Source of the DNA: Brachionus manjavacas
Lineage: Eukaryota; Rotifera; Eurotatoria; Ploima; Brachionidae
Direction of reading: 5' to 3'
Length of the DNA stretch: 64,000 bases
NCBI GenBank assembly: GCA_019054805.1
Contig: JAHQIY010000012.1
Location: 1,984,001 to 2,048,000 of the forward strand
A program made the position numbers and the translations under genes. Every line of letters begins with the position of its first letter. Within the stretch, counting starts at the first letter, position 1. Of this stretch, positions 10,383 through 23,194 are shown piece by piece. A model generated the notes under the pieces. It did not search any database. It saw nothing but the letters and a program-made list of their open reading frames with translations, and was not told the origin of the DNA.

Positions 10383-11298
10383 TCAAGAATTTTTAGTATC
10401 AACAAATTACGATAGAAATTACATGAAGAACTACGCTAGATTTTCAGAAGCTTTTTATTCATTGTTTAAAAAAATATGTTAAATTCAAATGGGAAATTGA
10501 ACAGGAAAAGGACCAATAACTAGAAAAAGATTAATCATTCAGTTCTCTATGGAAAAAAAATTATGTCGTAACTGATTATATTGCCTTATAATGGGAAATG
10601 TTTATTAAAGAACCTAGTGGGAATTTTGCTAGATGGTTTATTTTTTTACATTTTCCTTACATTTATTATTATGTAAGAAAAAAGATCTAAACACGGGAAT
10701 TCTGATGCAATTAGTTGGCCAGTACTATCATGCATAACCTTTTGAGAGAAGAAAACGATTTAATTTAATGAAGAATCAAGGTAAACTCTTGGCATAAACA
10801 CAGATGAACCATTTTTAAATTTTCTTAAATATGGCAAGCACTCCCCGGGATTATTAATTATCAAAATAGCAAGTAAAACGGGTAGAGTGACAGGCCTCAA
10901 CCGTTAACTGAAGGAATTTCATCGGAGTCATGGTAATTAGCTAATGCCTTATCAAGTATCCATAGGTAGATCCCATTAAAAGTTAAAAAATCTATAGAAA
11001 ACGCTGAACACCTATGGAAATTTTTATGCTATTTTTTGCTCTTAAGGTAATTACTTCAGACCAGGGAACAGAGTTTAACAGCACTATCGTAGATAATCTC
11101 ACTAACAGAATTGAAGCTGAGCATGTTGTTCCCTCAGAATACTATTCTGAACGTTCTATTTTGTTCTGGACGATCGCCCAAACTGATCAAATTCCAATCA
11201 CAGTCCTAGTACCACAGCCATGCCCAGTGCCAACACCAGTTCCGACTCCAGTACTTTCAAAACGCTTAAAGAAACACTACATCAGAACCAATAATTAG
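10383..11298 (+). pseudogene. Decayed gypsy pol, internally deleted copy
   Basis: Same fossil as 1150-2286 (RT thumb, RNase H end, integrase SDQGTEF) with the part equivalent to 1281-1515 missing. At one position it is less damaged than copy 0: AATTACATG here, AATTAAATG at about 1200, where copy 0 has a stop. It ends in the gene A-derived PV fragment shared with element X. Confidence 0.7.
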
Positions 11299-14200
11299 AA
11301 TAAATGCTTTACGAGTTTTTAGTGGGGAAAATCTTATTTGTTTTAAAATGCGGTTTTGAATTTTTTGACATTCCCTAAGAATTTTTTGAGTTGAAGTGCT
11401 CATGTCGATGAATAAGTTGTCCAGTTTTGAATGGATAAGACTCTTGTAAACTTTAATTGCTAACGATCTACTATTTATTATTTTTAAGTTCATTATTTTT
11501 TTTTAAATTTTCGAGTATTTCTTTTTGAAAGGTCATCAAAATGTTTTTTGAAGCTGAGTTTTGGATCGAGGTAATGTCCAAGATAACGTGGAAGTGGATC
11601 TAATGGTATATCTAAAAAAACCCAGTGCGCCATGGATTTAGAAAATTTAATGGATATAGTGCTACAAACTACTTATCAAGTTTTTTAATGCGAAAATTAA
11701 ACGATATTTTACTCATAAAAAATAAGCGCCATTGGATTTATTTTATTTATTTTTGGTTTAGTGACTAAATTCTCAGTGACTTCTAAACGCTTTGAAAAAG
11801 AACCTCTCTCGGGTGCTTCAAAAGTTACTATCATTTTTAATCTTTTAACGCCACTTTAAAGCGTGATTTTACCCACATGATTAAAATGAAAGTTATCGCC
11901 TTTTAGGGTTTAATGATTGGGATTTATCAAACACTTCTAAACAATTTGCAAAATAGACTCGTCCTTATACAGGAGTCCAAGTCCGAAGCCTTCAAAACAT
12001 TTGCTTCTTATACCAAGTTCAGCAAACAAGCTAAATAAATTTATGAGATTAATGACATTTATAAATTAGAAATAATAAGATATTTTTAATTTTGATCAAA
12101 TTTTTTGGAAGAGTATCTTTTTCCATTTTCCAATTAGAGAATTTGTTTTAAAAATTCATTTTATTGTTTAAGCGTGGTTTCTTTATAAACCGATTTCTAC
12201 TCATTTATTTAATAATTAAATCTCTTTTTTGTTTAAAAATTTGCGATATATTTAATTTAATACAATCAACCTTAAAAAAATATCTTCCTAAAAAAAACAA
12301 AAAATAAACTAGATGAAGAGAAAAAAGATCAAAACTCGAAGAAAAGAATGAAGAGATAATGATTATTACTATTAGTTTTGATATTCCTGATGCTAAACAT
12401 TCACTTCTTCATCTGATTAAAGCCATGCTATTGACGATATCAGTAAAATTAGTAAAAGACTGAAAAAATAGAGGCAGCTTTAAAAAATCTATCTTTGAGG
12501 TAACCAGGGTTTGTGAAGTTCATTTTAATTCGATCGTTTCAATTAAGAAAAACTTGAATAACTTTTTACTAAAAGAGATGATTTAGTTCTGTTAAATGCT
12601 TAATGGTAAAGCAACTTTACTTAATCCAAAAATAAATGTCTGCAAAACTCTGCAATATAATTGCACACTTGATTGGAATACTTTTAATGGGACGCTAAAT
12701 GCAGAAAATTGCAGAGTATTTTGTAGACTTTTTTACAGCATTAAGCAAATTTGCTTATAATTAAGCATTTTTCAGAACCAAATTGTCTCAGTAAAAAAGC
12801 TATTCAAGTTTTTCTGAATTGAAACGAGCAAATTGAAATGAATTTCACAACCCCAGGTAACCATGATAAATTTTTGAATTTGAAATTTTTATAAATTTTT
12901 TTTGCTTTTAAATTACAAGAAAATAAGATTTTTGAATGAAGAATACACTAAATATGCACTCGTATTTTTGAATGAAGATATTTTAGATAGATTTTTGAAT
13001 GAAGAATACACTGAATATGCACTCGTATTTTCCTTAAATTTTTTTTTTAACAAAACAATAATTGTGTTTTTCAGGAAACAAAATTTATAAAAGAAAATAT
13101 TTCTCTAGATTCTCTAGTTTGAAAGACATTTTGGATCATTTATTTCAACTTAATCAAAAAATGAGCCAACCTAATTATCTAAATAATTTTTCGATTAGTA
13201 CAGAGAAATCCAGAAAAATCCAGATGCGAGAACTATAAAATTTTATAAATCCATGGCGCACTGGGATAATTTTTCAGGAGTTTGTAATAGAAAGTATGAA
13301 TATGTAAATTAAAGAATCGATTGAAGAATCGAAAAATTTGAATGTAATTGCTGACATTTCATTAAATGGTGTTATTGTGCTCAATTATTAGCCTTACAGT
13401 CACTTTTAATGAATCATCAATATGTTAATAAAACTAAAAAGGGTCGCCCGAAGAGTTAAGTTTATGAAGAAATTTATAATTTAAATTTTTTGTCCTTGAC
13501 TTATACTTTAACCTTTTTTGGTCAGATTAACCCTTTTTAAGAAAAATTTAAATTACTTAATACACATCTTATTAATTTAATAATATTATTGTTCATCACA
13601 AAATTTTTGTGTTTAAAAGTCATTTGTGTTGAAAGGTTTCATATATGTGGGTAACAGATTTTCAAAGAATTATTTGGTTTCTCACAGTTTAGAGACTTTT
13701 TAACACAGATCACTGTTTAACACAATTTGTCTGTGCCTAACAGGATATTAAAATTACATTATATTTATTTTTTCTGTGAGTTTTATACACAGATTTTGAT
13801 TATAAAAAAAAATTTATTAAATAATTAAAGTTTTAAAGTTTAATATAATCATTATTTAATCTGTTTAAATTTGGCTAAACCATTTACCCGGTTTTTTTGG
13901 TTTAAACAAAGTCATCATTTTCCCAAAATTTTTCCAAAACAAAAATGTCTACAATATTCAAGTTTCACATAAAACTTACATTCACATATTTTCTTTTAAA
14001 GCTTAAATTTAATAATAATTATCAAAAAAATATACATTTTTCCTATTTATTTGAAATTATTCCAAATTGCCATAGATTCAGTAACTTTTGAAGCACCCGA
14101 GAGAGGTTCTTTTTCAAAGCGTTTAGAAGTCACTGAGAATTTAGTCACTAAACCAAAAATAAATCCAAAGGCGCTTATTTTTTTATGAGTAAAATATCGT

Positions 14201-14712
14201 TTAATTTTCGCATTAAAAAACTTGATAAGTAGTTTGTAGCACTATATCCATTAAATTTTCTAAATCCATGGCGCACTGGGTTTTTTTTTAGATATACCAT
14301 TAGATCCACTTCCACGTTATCTTGGACATTACCTCGATCCAAAACTCAGCTTCAAAAAACATTTTGATGACCTTTCAAAAAGAAATACTCGAAAATTTAA
14401 AAAAAATAATGAACTTAAAAATAATAAATAGTAGATCGTTAGCAATTAAAGTTTACAAGAGTCTTATCCATTCAAAACTGGACAACTTATTCATCGACAT
14501 GAGCACTTCAACTCAAAAAATTCTTAGGGAATGTCAAAAAATTCAAAACCGCATTTTAAAACAAATAAGATTTTCCCCACTAAAAACTCGTAAAGCATTT
14601 ATTCTAATTATTGGTTCTGATGTAGTGTTTCTTTAAGCGTTTTGAAAGTACTGGAGTCGGAACTGGTGTTGGCACTGGGCATGGCTGTGGTACTAGGACT
14701 GTGATTGGAATT
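11175..14712. mobile_element. Composite foldback element X, orientation 2 (core inverted)
   Basis: Second full copy of X with inverted repeats 11175-11829 and 14080-14712. Relative to the gypsy sequence on its left, the core runs opposite to the copy at 2163-5712. Here the MITE-bearing part follows the left repeat and the unrecognised segment (about 13330-14079) precedes the right repeat. Both ends are joined to inverted copies of the same gypsy/PV sequence. Confidence 0.7.
12499..12862. mobile_element. Foldback MITE, copy 2
   Basis: Reverse-complement copy of 4036-4400 inside X orientation 2, with the same GGTAACC/GGTTACC-type ends and hairpin arms. Confidence 0.6.
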
Positions 14713-15434
14713 TGATCAGTTTGGGCGATCGTCCAGAACAAAATAGAACGTTCAGAATAGTATTCTGAGGGAACAACATGCTCAGCTTCAATTCTGTTAG
14801 TGAGATTATCTACGATAGTGCTGTTAAACTCTGTTCCCTGGTCTGAAGTAATTACCTTAAGAGCAAAAAATAGCATAAAAATTTCCATAGGTGTTCAGCG
14901 TTTTCTATAGATTTTTTAACTTTTAATGGGATCTACCTATGGATACTTGATAAGGCATTAGCTAATTACCATGACTCCGATGAAATTCCTTCAGTTAACG
15001 GTTGAGGCCTGTCACTCTACCCGTTTTACTTGCTATTTTGATAATTAATAATCCCGGGGAGTGCTTGCCATATTTAAGAAAATTTAAAAATGGTTCATCT
15101 GTGTTTATGCCAAGAGTTTACCTTGATTCTTCATTAAATTAAATCGTTTTCTTCTCTCAAAAGGTTATGCATGATAGTACTGGCCAACTAATTGCATCAG
15201 AATTCCCGTGTTTAGATCTTTTTTCTTACATAATAATAAATGTAAGGAAAATGTAAAAAAATAAACCATCTAGCAAAATTCCCACTAGGTTCTTTAATAA
15301 ACATTTCCCATTATAAGGCAATATAATCAGTTACGACATAATTTTTTTTCCATAGAGAACTGAATGATTAATCTTTTTCTAGTTATTGGTCCTTTTCCTG
15401 TTCAATTTCCCATTTGAATTTAACATATTTTTTT
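14604..15434 (-). pseudogene. Decayed gypsy pol, inverted copy
   Basis: Reverse complement of 10480-11298, including the chimeric integrase/PV frame (14604-14888). It ends at TTTTTTTAATCGATTCGATT, a novel junction joining the gypsy sequence to the middle of X. The junction is repeated at about 18302. Confidence 0.65.
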
Positions 15435-18301
15435 AATCGATTCGATTCTTTAATTTACATATTCATACTTTCTATTACAAACTCCTGAAAAATTATCCCA
15501 GTGCGCCATGGATTTATAAAATTTTATAGTTCTCGCATCTGGATTTTTCTGGATTTCTCTGTACTAATCGAAAAATTATTTAGATAATTAGGTTGGCTCA
15601 TTTTTTGATTAAGTTGAAATAAATGATCCAAAATGTCTTTCAAACTAGAGAATCTAGAGAAATATTTTCTTTTATAAATTTTGTTCCCTGAAAAACACAA
15701 TTATTGTTTTGTTAAAAAAAAAATTTAAGGAAAATACGAGTGCATATTCAGTGTATTCTTCATTCAAAAATCTATCTAAAATATCTTCATTCAAAAATAC
15801 GAGTGCATATTTAGTGTATTCTTCATTCAAAAATCTTATTTTCTTGTAATTTAAAAGCAAAAAAAAATTTATAAAAATTTCAAATTCAAAAATTTATCAT
15901 GGTTACCTGGGGTTGTGAAATTCATTTCAATTTGCTCGTTTCAATTCAGAAAAACTTGAATAGCTTTTTTACTGAGACAATTTGGTTCTGAAAAATGCTT
16001 AATTATAAGCAAATTTGCTTAATGCTGTAAAAAAAGTCTACAAAATACTCTGCAATTTTCTGCATTTAGCGTCCCATTAAAAGTATTCCAATCAAGTGTG
16101 CAATTATATTGCAGAGTTTTGCAGACATTTATTTTTGGATTAAGTAAAGTTGCTTTACCATTAAGCATTTAACAGAACTAAATCATCTCTTTTAGTAAAA
16201 AAAGTTATTCAAGTTTTTCTTAATTGAAACGATCGAATTAAAATGAACTTCACAAACCCTGGTTACCTCAAAGATAGATTTTTTAAAGCTGCCTCTATTT
16301 TTTCAGTCTTTTACTAATTTTACTGATATCGTCAATAGCATGGCTTTAATCAGATGAAGAAGTGAATGTTTAGCATCAGGAATATCAAAACTAATAGTAA
16401 TAATCATTATCTCTTCATTCTTTTCTTCGAGTTTTGATCTTTTTTCTCTTCATCTAGTTTATTTTTTGTTTTTTTTAGGAAGATATTTTTTTTTAAGGTT
16501 GATTGTATTAAATTAAATATATCGCAAATTTTTAAACAAAAAAGAGATTTAATTATTAAATAAATGAGTAGAAATCGGTTTATAAAGAAACCACGCTTAA
16601 ACAATAAAATGAATTTTTAAAACAAATTCTCTAATTGGAAAATGGAAAAAGATACTCTTCCAAAAAATTTGATCAAAATTAAAAATATCTTATTATTTCT
16701 AATTTATAAATGTCATTAATCTCATAAATTTATTTAGCTTGTTTGCTGAACTTGGTATAAGAAGCAAATGTTTTGAAGGCTTCGGACTTGGACTCCTGTA
16801 TAAGGACGAGTCTATTTTGCAAATTGTTTAGAAGTGTTTGATAAATCCCAATCCTTAAACCCTAAAAGGCGATAACTTTCATTTTAATCATGTGGGTAAA
16901 ATCACGCTTTAAAGTGGCGTTAAAAGATTAAAAATGATAGTAACTTTTGAAGCACCCGAGAGAGGTTCTTTTTCAAAGCGTTTAGAAGTCACTGAGAATT
17001 TAGTCACTAAACCAAAAATAAATAAAATAAATCCAAAGGCGCTTATTTTTTTATGAGTAAAATATCGTTTAATTTTCGCATTAAAAAACTTGATAAGTAG
17101 TTTGTAGCACTATATCCATTAAATTTTCTAAATCCATGGCGCACTGGGTTTTTTTTTAGATATACCATTAGATCCACTTCCACGTTATCTTGGACATTAC
17201 CTCGATCCAAAACTCAGCTTCAAAAAACATTTTGATGACCTTTCAAAAAGAAATACTCGAAAATTTAAAAAAAATAATGAACTTAAAAATAATAAATAGT
17301 AGATCGTTAGCAATTAAAGTTTACAAGAGTCTTATCCATTCAAAACTGGACAACTTATTCATCGACATGAGCACTTCAACTCAAAAAATTCTTAGGGAAT
17401 GTCAAAAAATTCAAAACCGCATTTTAAAACAAATAAGATTTTCCCCACTAAAAACTCGTAAAGCATTTATTCTAATTATTGGTTCTGATGTAGTGTTTCT
17501 TTAAGCGTTTTGAAAGTACTGGAGTCGGAACTGGTGTTGGCACTGGGCATGGCTGTGGTACTAGGACTGTGATTGGAATTTGATCAGTTTGGGCGATCGT
17601 CCAGAACAAAATAGAACGTTCAGAATAGTATTCTGAGGGAACAACATGCTCAGCTTCAATTCTGTTAGTGAGATTATCTACGATAGTGCTGTTAAACTCT
17701 GTTCCCTGGTCTGAAGTAATTACCTTAAGAGCAAAAAATAGCATAAAAATTTCCATAGGTGTTCAGCGTTTTCTATAGATTTTTTAACTTTTAATGGGAT
17801 CTACCTATGGATACTTGATAAGGCATTAGCTAATTACCATGACTCCGATGAAATTCCTTCAGTTAACGGTTGAGGCCTGTCACTCTACCCGTTTTACTTG
17901 CTATTTTGATAATTAATAATCCCGGGGAGTGCTTGCCATATTTAAGAAAATTTAAAAATGGTTCATCTGTGTTTATGCCAAGAGTTTACCTTGATTCTTC
18001 ATTAAATTAAATCGTTTTCTTCTCTCAAAAGGTTATGCATGATAGTACTGGCCAACTAATTGCATCAGAATTCCCGTGTTTAGATCTTTTTTCTTACATA
18101 ATAATAAATGTAAGGAAAATGTAAAAAAATAAACCATCTAGCAAAATTCCCACTAGGTTCTTTAATAAACATTTCCCATTATAAGGCAATATAATCAGTT
18201 ACGACATAATTTTTTTTCCATAGAGAACTGAATGATTAATCTTTTTCTAGTTATTGGTCCTTTTCCTGTTCAATTTCCCATTTGAATTTAACATATTTTT
18301 T
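15435..18301. repeat. Tandem unit 1 (period about 2867 bp)
   Basis: The unit runs from the AATCGATTCGATTC junction through the MITE-bearing half of X, the X inverted repeat with the LINE tail (+), the PV fragment and the gypsy fossil (-). It is then repeated at 18302. Equivalent open frames are spaced 2866-2868 bp apart (14636, 17504, 20372; 15672, 18539; 16407, 19273). The unit lacks the 2818-3580 segment of X. A partial third unit lies to the left (about 14080-15434). Confidence 0.85.
15901..16267. mobile_element. Foldback MITE, copy 3
   Basis: Copy of 4036-4400 within tandem unit 1; same hairpin arms and GGTTACC ends. Confidence 0.6.
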
Positions 18302-21168
18302 AATCGATTCGATTCTTTAATTTACATATTCATACTTTCTATTACAAACTCCTGAAAAATTATCCCAGTGCGCCATGGATTTATAAAATTTTATAGTTCT
18401 CGCATCTGGATTTTTCTGGATTTCTCTGTACTAATCGAAAAATTATTTAGATAATTAGGTTGGCTCATTTTTTGATTAAGTTGAAATAAATGATCCAAAA
18501 TGTCTTTCAAACTAGAGAATCTAGAGAAATATTTTCTTTTATAAATTTTGTTCCCTGAAAAACACAATTATTGTTTTGTTAAAAAAAAAATTTAAGGAAA
18601 ATACGAGTGCATATTCAGTGTATTCTTCATTCAAAAATCTATCTAAAATATCTTCATTCAAAAATACGAGTGCATATTTAGTGTATTCTTCATTCAAAAA
18701 TCTTATTTTCTTGTAATTTAAAAGCAAAAAAAAAATTTATAAAAATTTCAAATTCAAAAATTTATCATGGTTACCTGGGGTTGTGAAATTCATTTCAATT
18801 TGCTCGTTTCAATTCAGAAAAACTTGAATAGCTTTTTTACTGAGACAATTTGGTTCTGAAAAATGCTTAATTATAAGCAAATTTGCTTAATGCTGTAAAA
18901 AAAGTCTACAAAATACTCTGCAATTTTCTGCATTTAGCGTCCCATTAAAAGTATTCCAATCAAGTGTGCAATTATATTGCAGAGTTTTGCAGACATTTAT
19001 TTTTGGATTAAGTAAAGTTGCTTTACCATTAAGCATTTAACAGAACTAAATCATCTCTTTTAGTAAAAAGTTATTCAAGTTTTTCTTAATTGAAACGATC
19101 GAATTAAAATGAACTTCACAAACCCTGGTTACCTCAAAGATAGATTTTTTAAAGCTGCCTCTATTTTTTCAGTCTTTTACTAATTTTACTGATATCGTCA
19201 ATAGCATGGCTTTAATCAGATGAAGAAGTGAATGTTTAGCATCAGGAATATCAAAACTAATAGTAATAATCATTATCTCTTCATTCTTTTCTTCGAGTTT
19301 TGATCTTTTTTCTCTTCATCTAGTTTATTTTTTGTTTTTTTTAGGAAGATATTTTTTTTTAAGGTTGATTGTATTAAATTAAATATATCGCAAATTTTTA
19401 AACAAAAAAGAGATTTAATTATTAAATAAATGAGTAGAAATCGGTTTATAAAGAAACCACGCTTAAACAATAAAATGAATTTTTAAAACAAATTCTCTAA
19501 TTGGAAAATGGAAAAAGATACTCTTCCAAAAAAATTTGATCAAAATTAAAAATATCTTATTATTTCTAATTTATAAATGTCATTAATCTCATAAATTTAT
19601 TTAGCTTGTTTGCTGAACTTGGTATAAGAAGCAAATGTTTTGAAGGCTTCGGACTTGGACTCCTGTATAAGGACGAGTCTATTTTGCAAATTGTTTAGAA
19701 GTGTTTGATAAATCCCAATCCTTAAACCCTAAAAGGCGATAACTTTCATTTTAATCATGTGGGTAAAATCACGCTTTAAAGTGGCGTTAAAAGATTAAAA
19801 ATGATAGTAACTTTTGAAGCACCCGAGAGAGGTTCTTTTTCAAAGCGTTTAGAAGTCACTGAGAATTTAGTCACTAAACCAAAAATAAATAAAATAAATC
19901 CAAAGGCGCTTATTTTTTTATGAGTAAAATATCGTTTAATTTTCGCATTAAAAAACTTGATAAGTAGTTTGTAGCACTATATCCATTAAATTTTCTAAAT
20001 CCATGGCGCACTGGGTTTTTTTTTAGATATACCATTAGATCCACTTCCACGTTATCTTGGACATTACCTCGATCCAAAACTCAGCTTCAAAAAACATTTT
20101 GATGACCTTTCAAAAAGAAATACTCGAAAATTTAAAAAAAAATAATGAACTTAAAAATAATAAATAGTAGATCGTTAGCAATTAAAGTTTACAAGAGTCT
20201 TATCCATTCAAAACTGGACAACTTATTCATCGACATGAGCACTTCAACTCAAAAAATTCTTAGGGAATGTCAAAAAATTCAAAACCGCATTTTAAAACAA
20301 ATAAGATTTTCCCCACTAAAAACTCGTAAAGCATTTATTCTAATTATTGGTTCTGATGTAGTGTTTCTTTAAGCGTTTTGAAAGTACTGGAGTCGGAACT
20401 GGTGTTGGCACTGGGCATGGCTGTGGTACTAGGACTGTGATTGGAATTTGATCAGTTTGGGCGATCGTCCAGAACAAAATAGAACGTTCAGAATAGTATT
20501 CTGAGGGAACAACATGCTCAGCTTCAATTCTGTTAGTGAGATTATCTACGATAGTGCTGTTAAACTCTGTTCCCTGGTCTGAAGTAATTACCTTAAGAGC
20601 AAAAAATAGCATAAAAATTTCCATAGGTGTTCAGCGTTTTCTATAGATTTTTTAACTTTTAATGGGATCTACCTATGGATACTTGATAAGGCATTAGCTA
20701 ATTACCATGACTCCGATGAAATTCCTTCAGTTAACGGTTGAGGCCTGTCACTCTACCCGTTTTACTTGCTATTTTGATAATTAATAATCCCGGGGAGTGC
20801 TTGCCATATTTAAGAAAATTTAAAAATGGTTCATCTGTGTTTATGCCAAGAGTTTACCTTGATTCTTCATTAAATTAAATCGTTTTCTTCTCTCAAAAGG
20901 TTATGCATGATAGTACTGGCCAACTAATTGCATCAGAATTCCCGTGTTTAGATCTTTTTTCTTACATAATAATAAATGTAAGGAAAATGTAAAAAAATAA
21001 ACCATCTAGCAAAATTCCCACTAGGTTCTTTAATAAACATTTCCCATTATAAGGCAATATAATCAGTTACGACATAATTTTTTCCATAGAGAACTGAATG
21101 ATTAATCTTTTTCTAGTTATTGGTCCTTTTCCTGTTCAATTTCCCATTTGAATTTAACATATTTTTTT
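18302..21168. repeat. Tandem unit 2 (period about 2867 bp)
   Basis: Second unit of the array, nearly identical to 15435-18301. It ends where the gypsy fossil (-) continues into the 3' flank of gene A' instead of another AATCGATTCG junction. It also forms the inner part of the right palindrome arm. Confidence 0.85.
18769..19133. mobile_element. Foldback MITE, copy 4
   Basis: Copy of 4036-4400 within tandem unit 2. Confidence 0.6.
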
Positions 21169-21260
21169 AAACAATGAATAAAAAGCTTCTGAAAATCTAG
21201 CGTAGTTCTTCATGTAATTTCTATCGTAATTTGTTGATACTAAAAATTCTTGAACTTGTT
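20340..21260 (-). pseudogene. Decayed gypsy pol, right-arm copy
   Basis: Mirror of 10383-11298 with the same internal deletion and the same chimeric integrase/PV frame at 20340-20624. Confidence 0.65.
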
Positions 21261-21683
21261 TAAAATTTAATGTCTTTTTCTTATATTTTAAACGAATCCA
21301 TCTCTATTGAAGAAGATGTTGCTACATTTCAAAAGACTTTGATTTTTCTTGCATACCAGAGACATTTGTTTGGTTCAATTTTTAATTCATTATCACGTAG
21401 TGCTTTTCCAGGCAATTGTATGATCCTACAATATTTTTTGAATGATCAATGACATCGTCTAAATAGTAAATGCTTAGATAAACGTAAAGATCCTAAATTT
21501 TAAATTCCAAAAGCCGAAAAGATTCATTTTAATCATGTGGGTAAAATCACGCTTTAAAGTGGCGTTAAAAGATTAAAAATGAAAGTTAAATTGTAATTTT
21601 TTTATTGTTTCTACAATTCGAAAGAAAAAGATAATTTAAATGATGGAAAAAAGACTTTATTGATTGTAATTTTTATGTTTTAT

Positions 21684-22650
21684 TTAGAAAGAGCCGATTG
21701 ATGAAAATTCAGCTGAAGAGCCAAGATTAGAGATTGAAGGCAATGGAAGTGAGAATTGAGCAGCGTCAAATGAAGCTGATCCACATGGTGATGAACATGG
21801 AGCTGGACATGTAGCTGGACATGGTGGTGGACATGGTGGTGGTACTGGTACTGGAACGGGAACTCGTTGCGGAACTGGAGTTGGAATTGGAACTCTTTGT
21901 GGTACTGGAACTGGTGTTGGTATTTTAAATGGAGTTGGTACTGGTTGTGGAACTGGGTATTTATGTGGAACTGGTACTCTAACTGGAACTGGGAATCTTT
22001 CTGGGACTTGAACAAAAAAAAAATGTTATGATTAGAAGAATAAACTATAAATTGTTCATACCTGGGTATAGTTTTGGTACTGGAACTCTGTATGGAACAT
22101 CGACGTGTTCAACAACTGGGTATGGTTGCGGAACTGGGATTCTGATTGGTACTCTTACTGATACTGGAGTCGGAACTGGTGTTGGCACTGGGCATGGCTG
22201 TGGTACTGGGACTCTAATTGGAATTTGAACAGTTTGGGCCTGCGGGACTGGTTCGTGTACTGTGAGTTGAACCGGTACTGGTACTCTTACTGGTACTTTG
22301 AATGGTACTGGCACTGGACATGGTTGTGGGACTGGAATTGGAGTTGGCACTGGTACTGGTCTTGGTACCGGTACTCTGATTGAAAATGGTACTGGTTGTG
22401 GAACTGGAGTTGGGATTGGATGTGGAACATGACGTGGAATTCTAACTGGAACTGGATATGGTTGTGGTACTGGTACAGGCACTGGCACTCTTATTGGTGG
22501 TGGTGGTGGTGGTGGAGGTGGACAGCATGAAGTTTCACATGATCCACATGATGAACCTAATGGTGAGGAGTCGAATGAACCTGTAACAGAAAAAAAACAC
22601 CAATTTACTTTAAAATTTTTTCTTAAATTATAATTTATTTTACCAAACAT
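21684..22650 (-). CDS. Pro/Val-repeat protein, gene A' (mirror copy of A)
   Basis: Exons 22650-22644, 22580-22062 and 22006-21684, with the same splice sites as gene A. The only length difference is 2 bp in the T-run of the second intron. The predicted 282-residue protein is identical to that of gene A. The TATAAA complement at 22731-22726 lies 76 bp before the ATG. The intact frame, splice sites and upstream block suggest that this copy is also expressed. Confidence 0.8.
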
Positions 22651-23194
22651 TTTGAACCAAATGTTTTATTTTTAAGATAAGATGAATTAAAATCCGATGT
22701 TTTTCCTTTTCAAAATTTTACCAAATTTATATGGATTGCCTAGGTTTCTGCTTGAATAGATTCGAACGAAAAATCTTAATTTGTGATCAAAAATCAAATA
22801 AGATTCGTCAATAAATTATGAAAGAGTAGTTGCTAAGGCAAATAGGGTTCTTTAAAATAAGTTATATTCTATCTTTTTTGGACTGTTTATCTTCATTATT
22901 TTCACAGTAAATTGAAATCATATTTTAAATTTCTTCAAATATATTGTTTGTTAGTTATATATACAAAAATATTGATTATGATCAATTGAATGATCGATTT
23001 TATTGTTGCCATGTATTTATCCAAGCATTGGCAGTGTCGAAAATATTCGTCTTTTCAAAGCAAAGATGAAATCCATTGATAAAATGTTTTTGTTAATGAG
23101 TAATTTTGATATAAATAACAACAAGAATATCCATTTGAGAAATTACAAGTTCTAGTTTATTTATTAATAAATTGGTAAAAAGAAAACATCTCCA
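22651..23194. promoter_or_regulatory. Shared divergent promoter region, mirror copy
   Basis: Exact mirror of 8444-8987 between the starts of A' and B', with TATAAA on both strands (minus 22731-22726, plus 23110-23115) at the same distances from the start codons. Confidence 0.55.

Larger units (their letters stand above)
5713..13320. repeat. Left arm of giant palindrome
   Basis: Reverse complement of 18309-26107. Paired coordinates sum to about 31638 over the genes (7502 with 24136, 8988 with 22650) and to about 31629 at the inner edge, so indels are few. The genes in the two arms encode identical proteins. The arm holds a gypsy integrase fossil, genes B and A, the gypsy RT/integrase fossil and most of an X element. 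Its outer edge abuts X, whereas the outer edge of the right arm abuts single-copy DNA. Confidence 0.85.

Noticed and set aside
12902..13090. 62-codon frame with repeated RFLNEEYT.YALVF
   Set aside because: Created by a short tandem DNA duplication inside element X. The copy at 3868-3990 is frame-shifted, so it is not conserved as protein.
16407..16604. 65-codon Lys/Phe-rich frame repeated in X-derived blocks
   Set aside because: AT-rich low-complexity frame with no domain. Its identity among copies is due to DNA amplification; in the copy near 12300 the A-run length changes.
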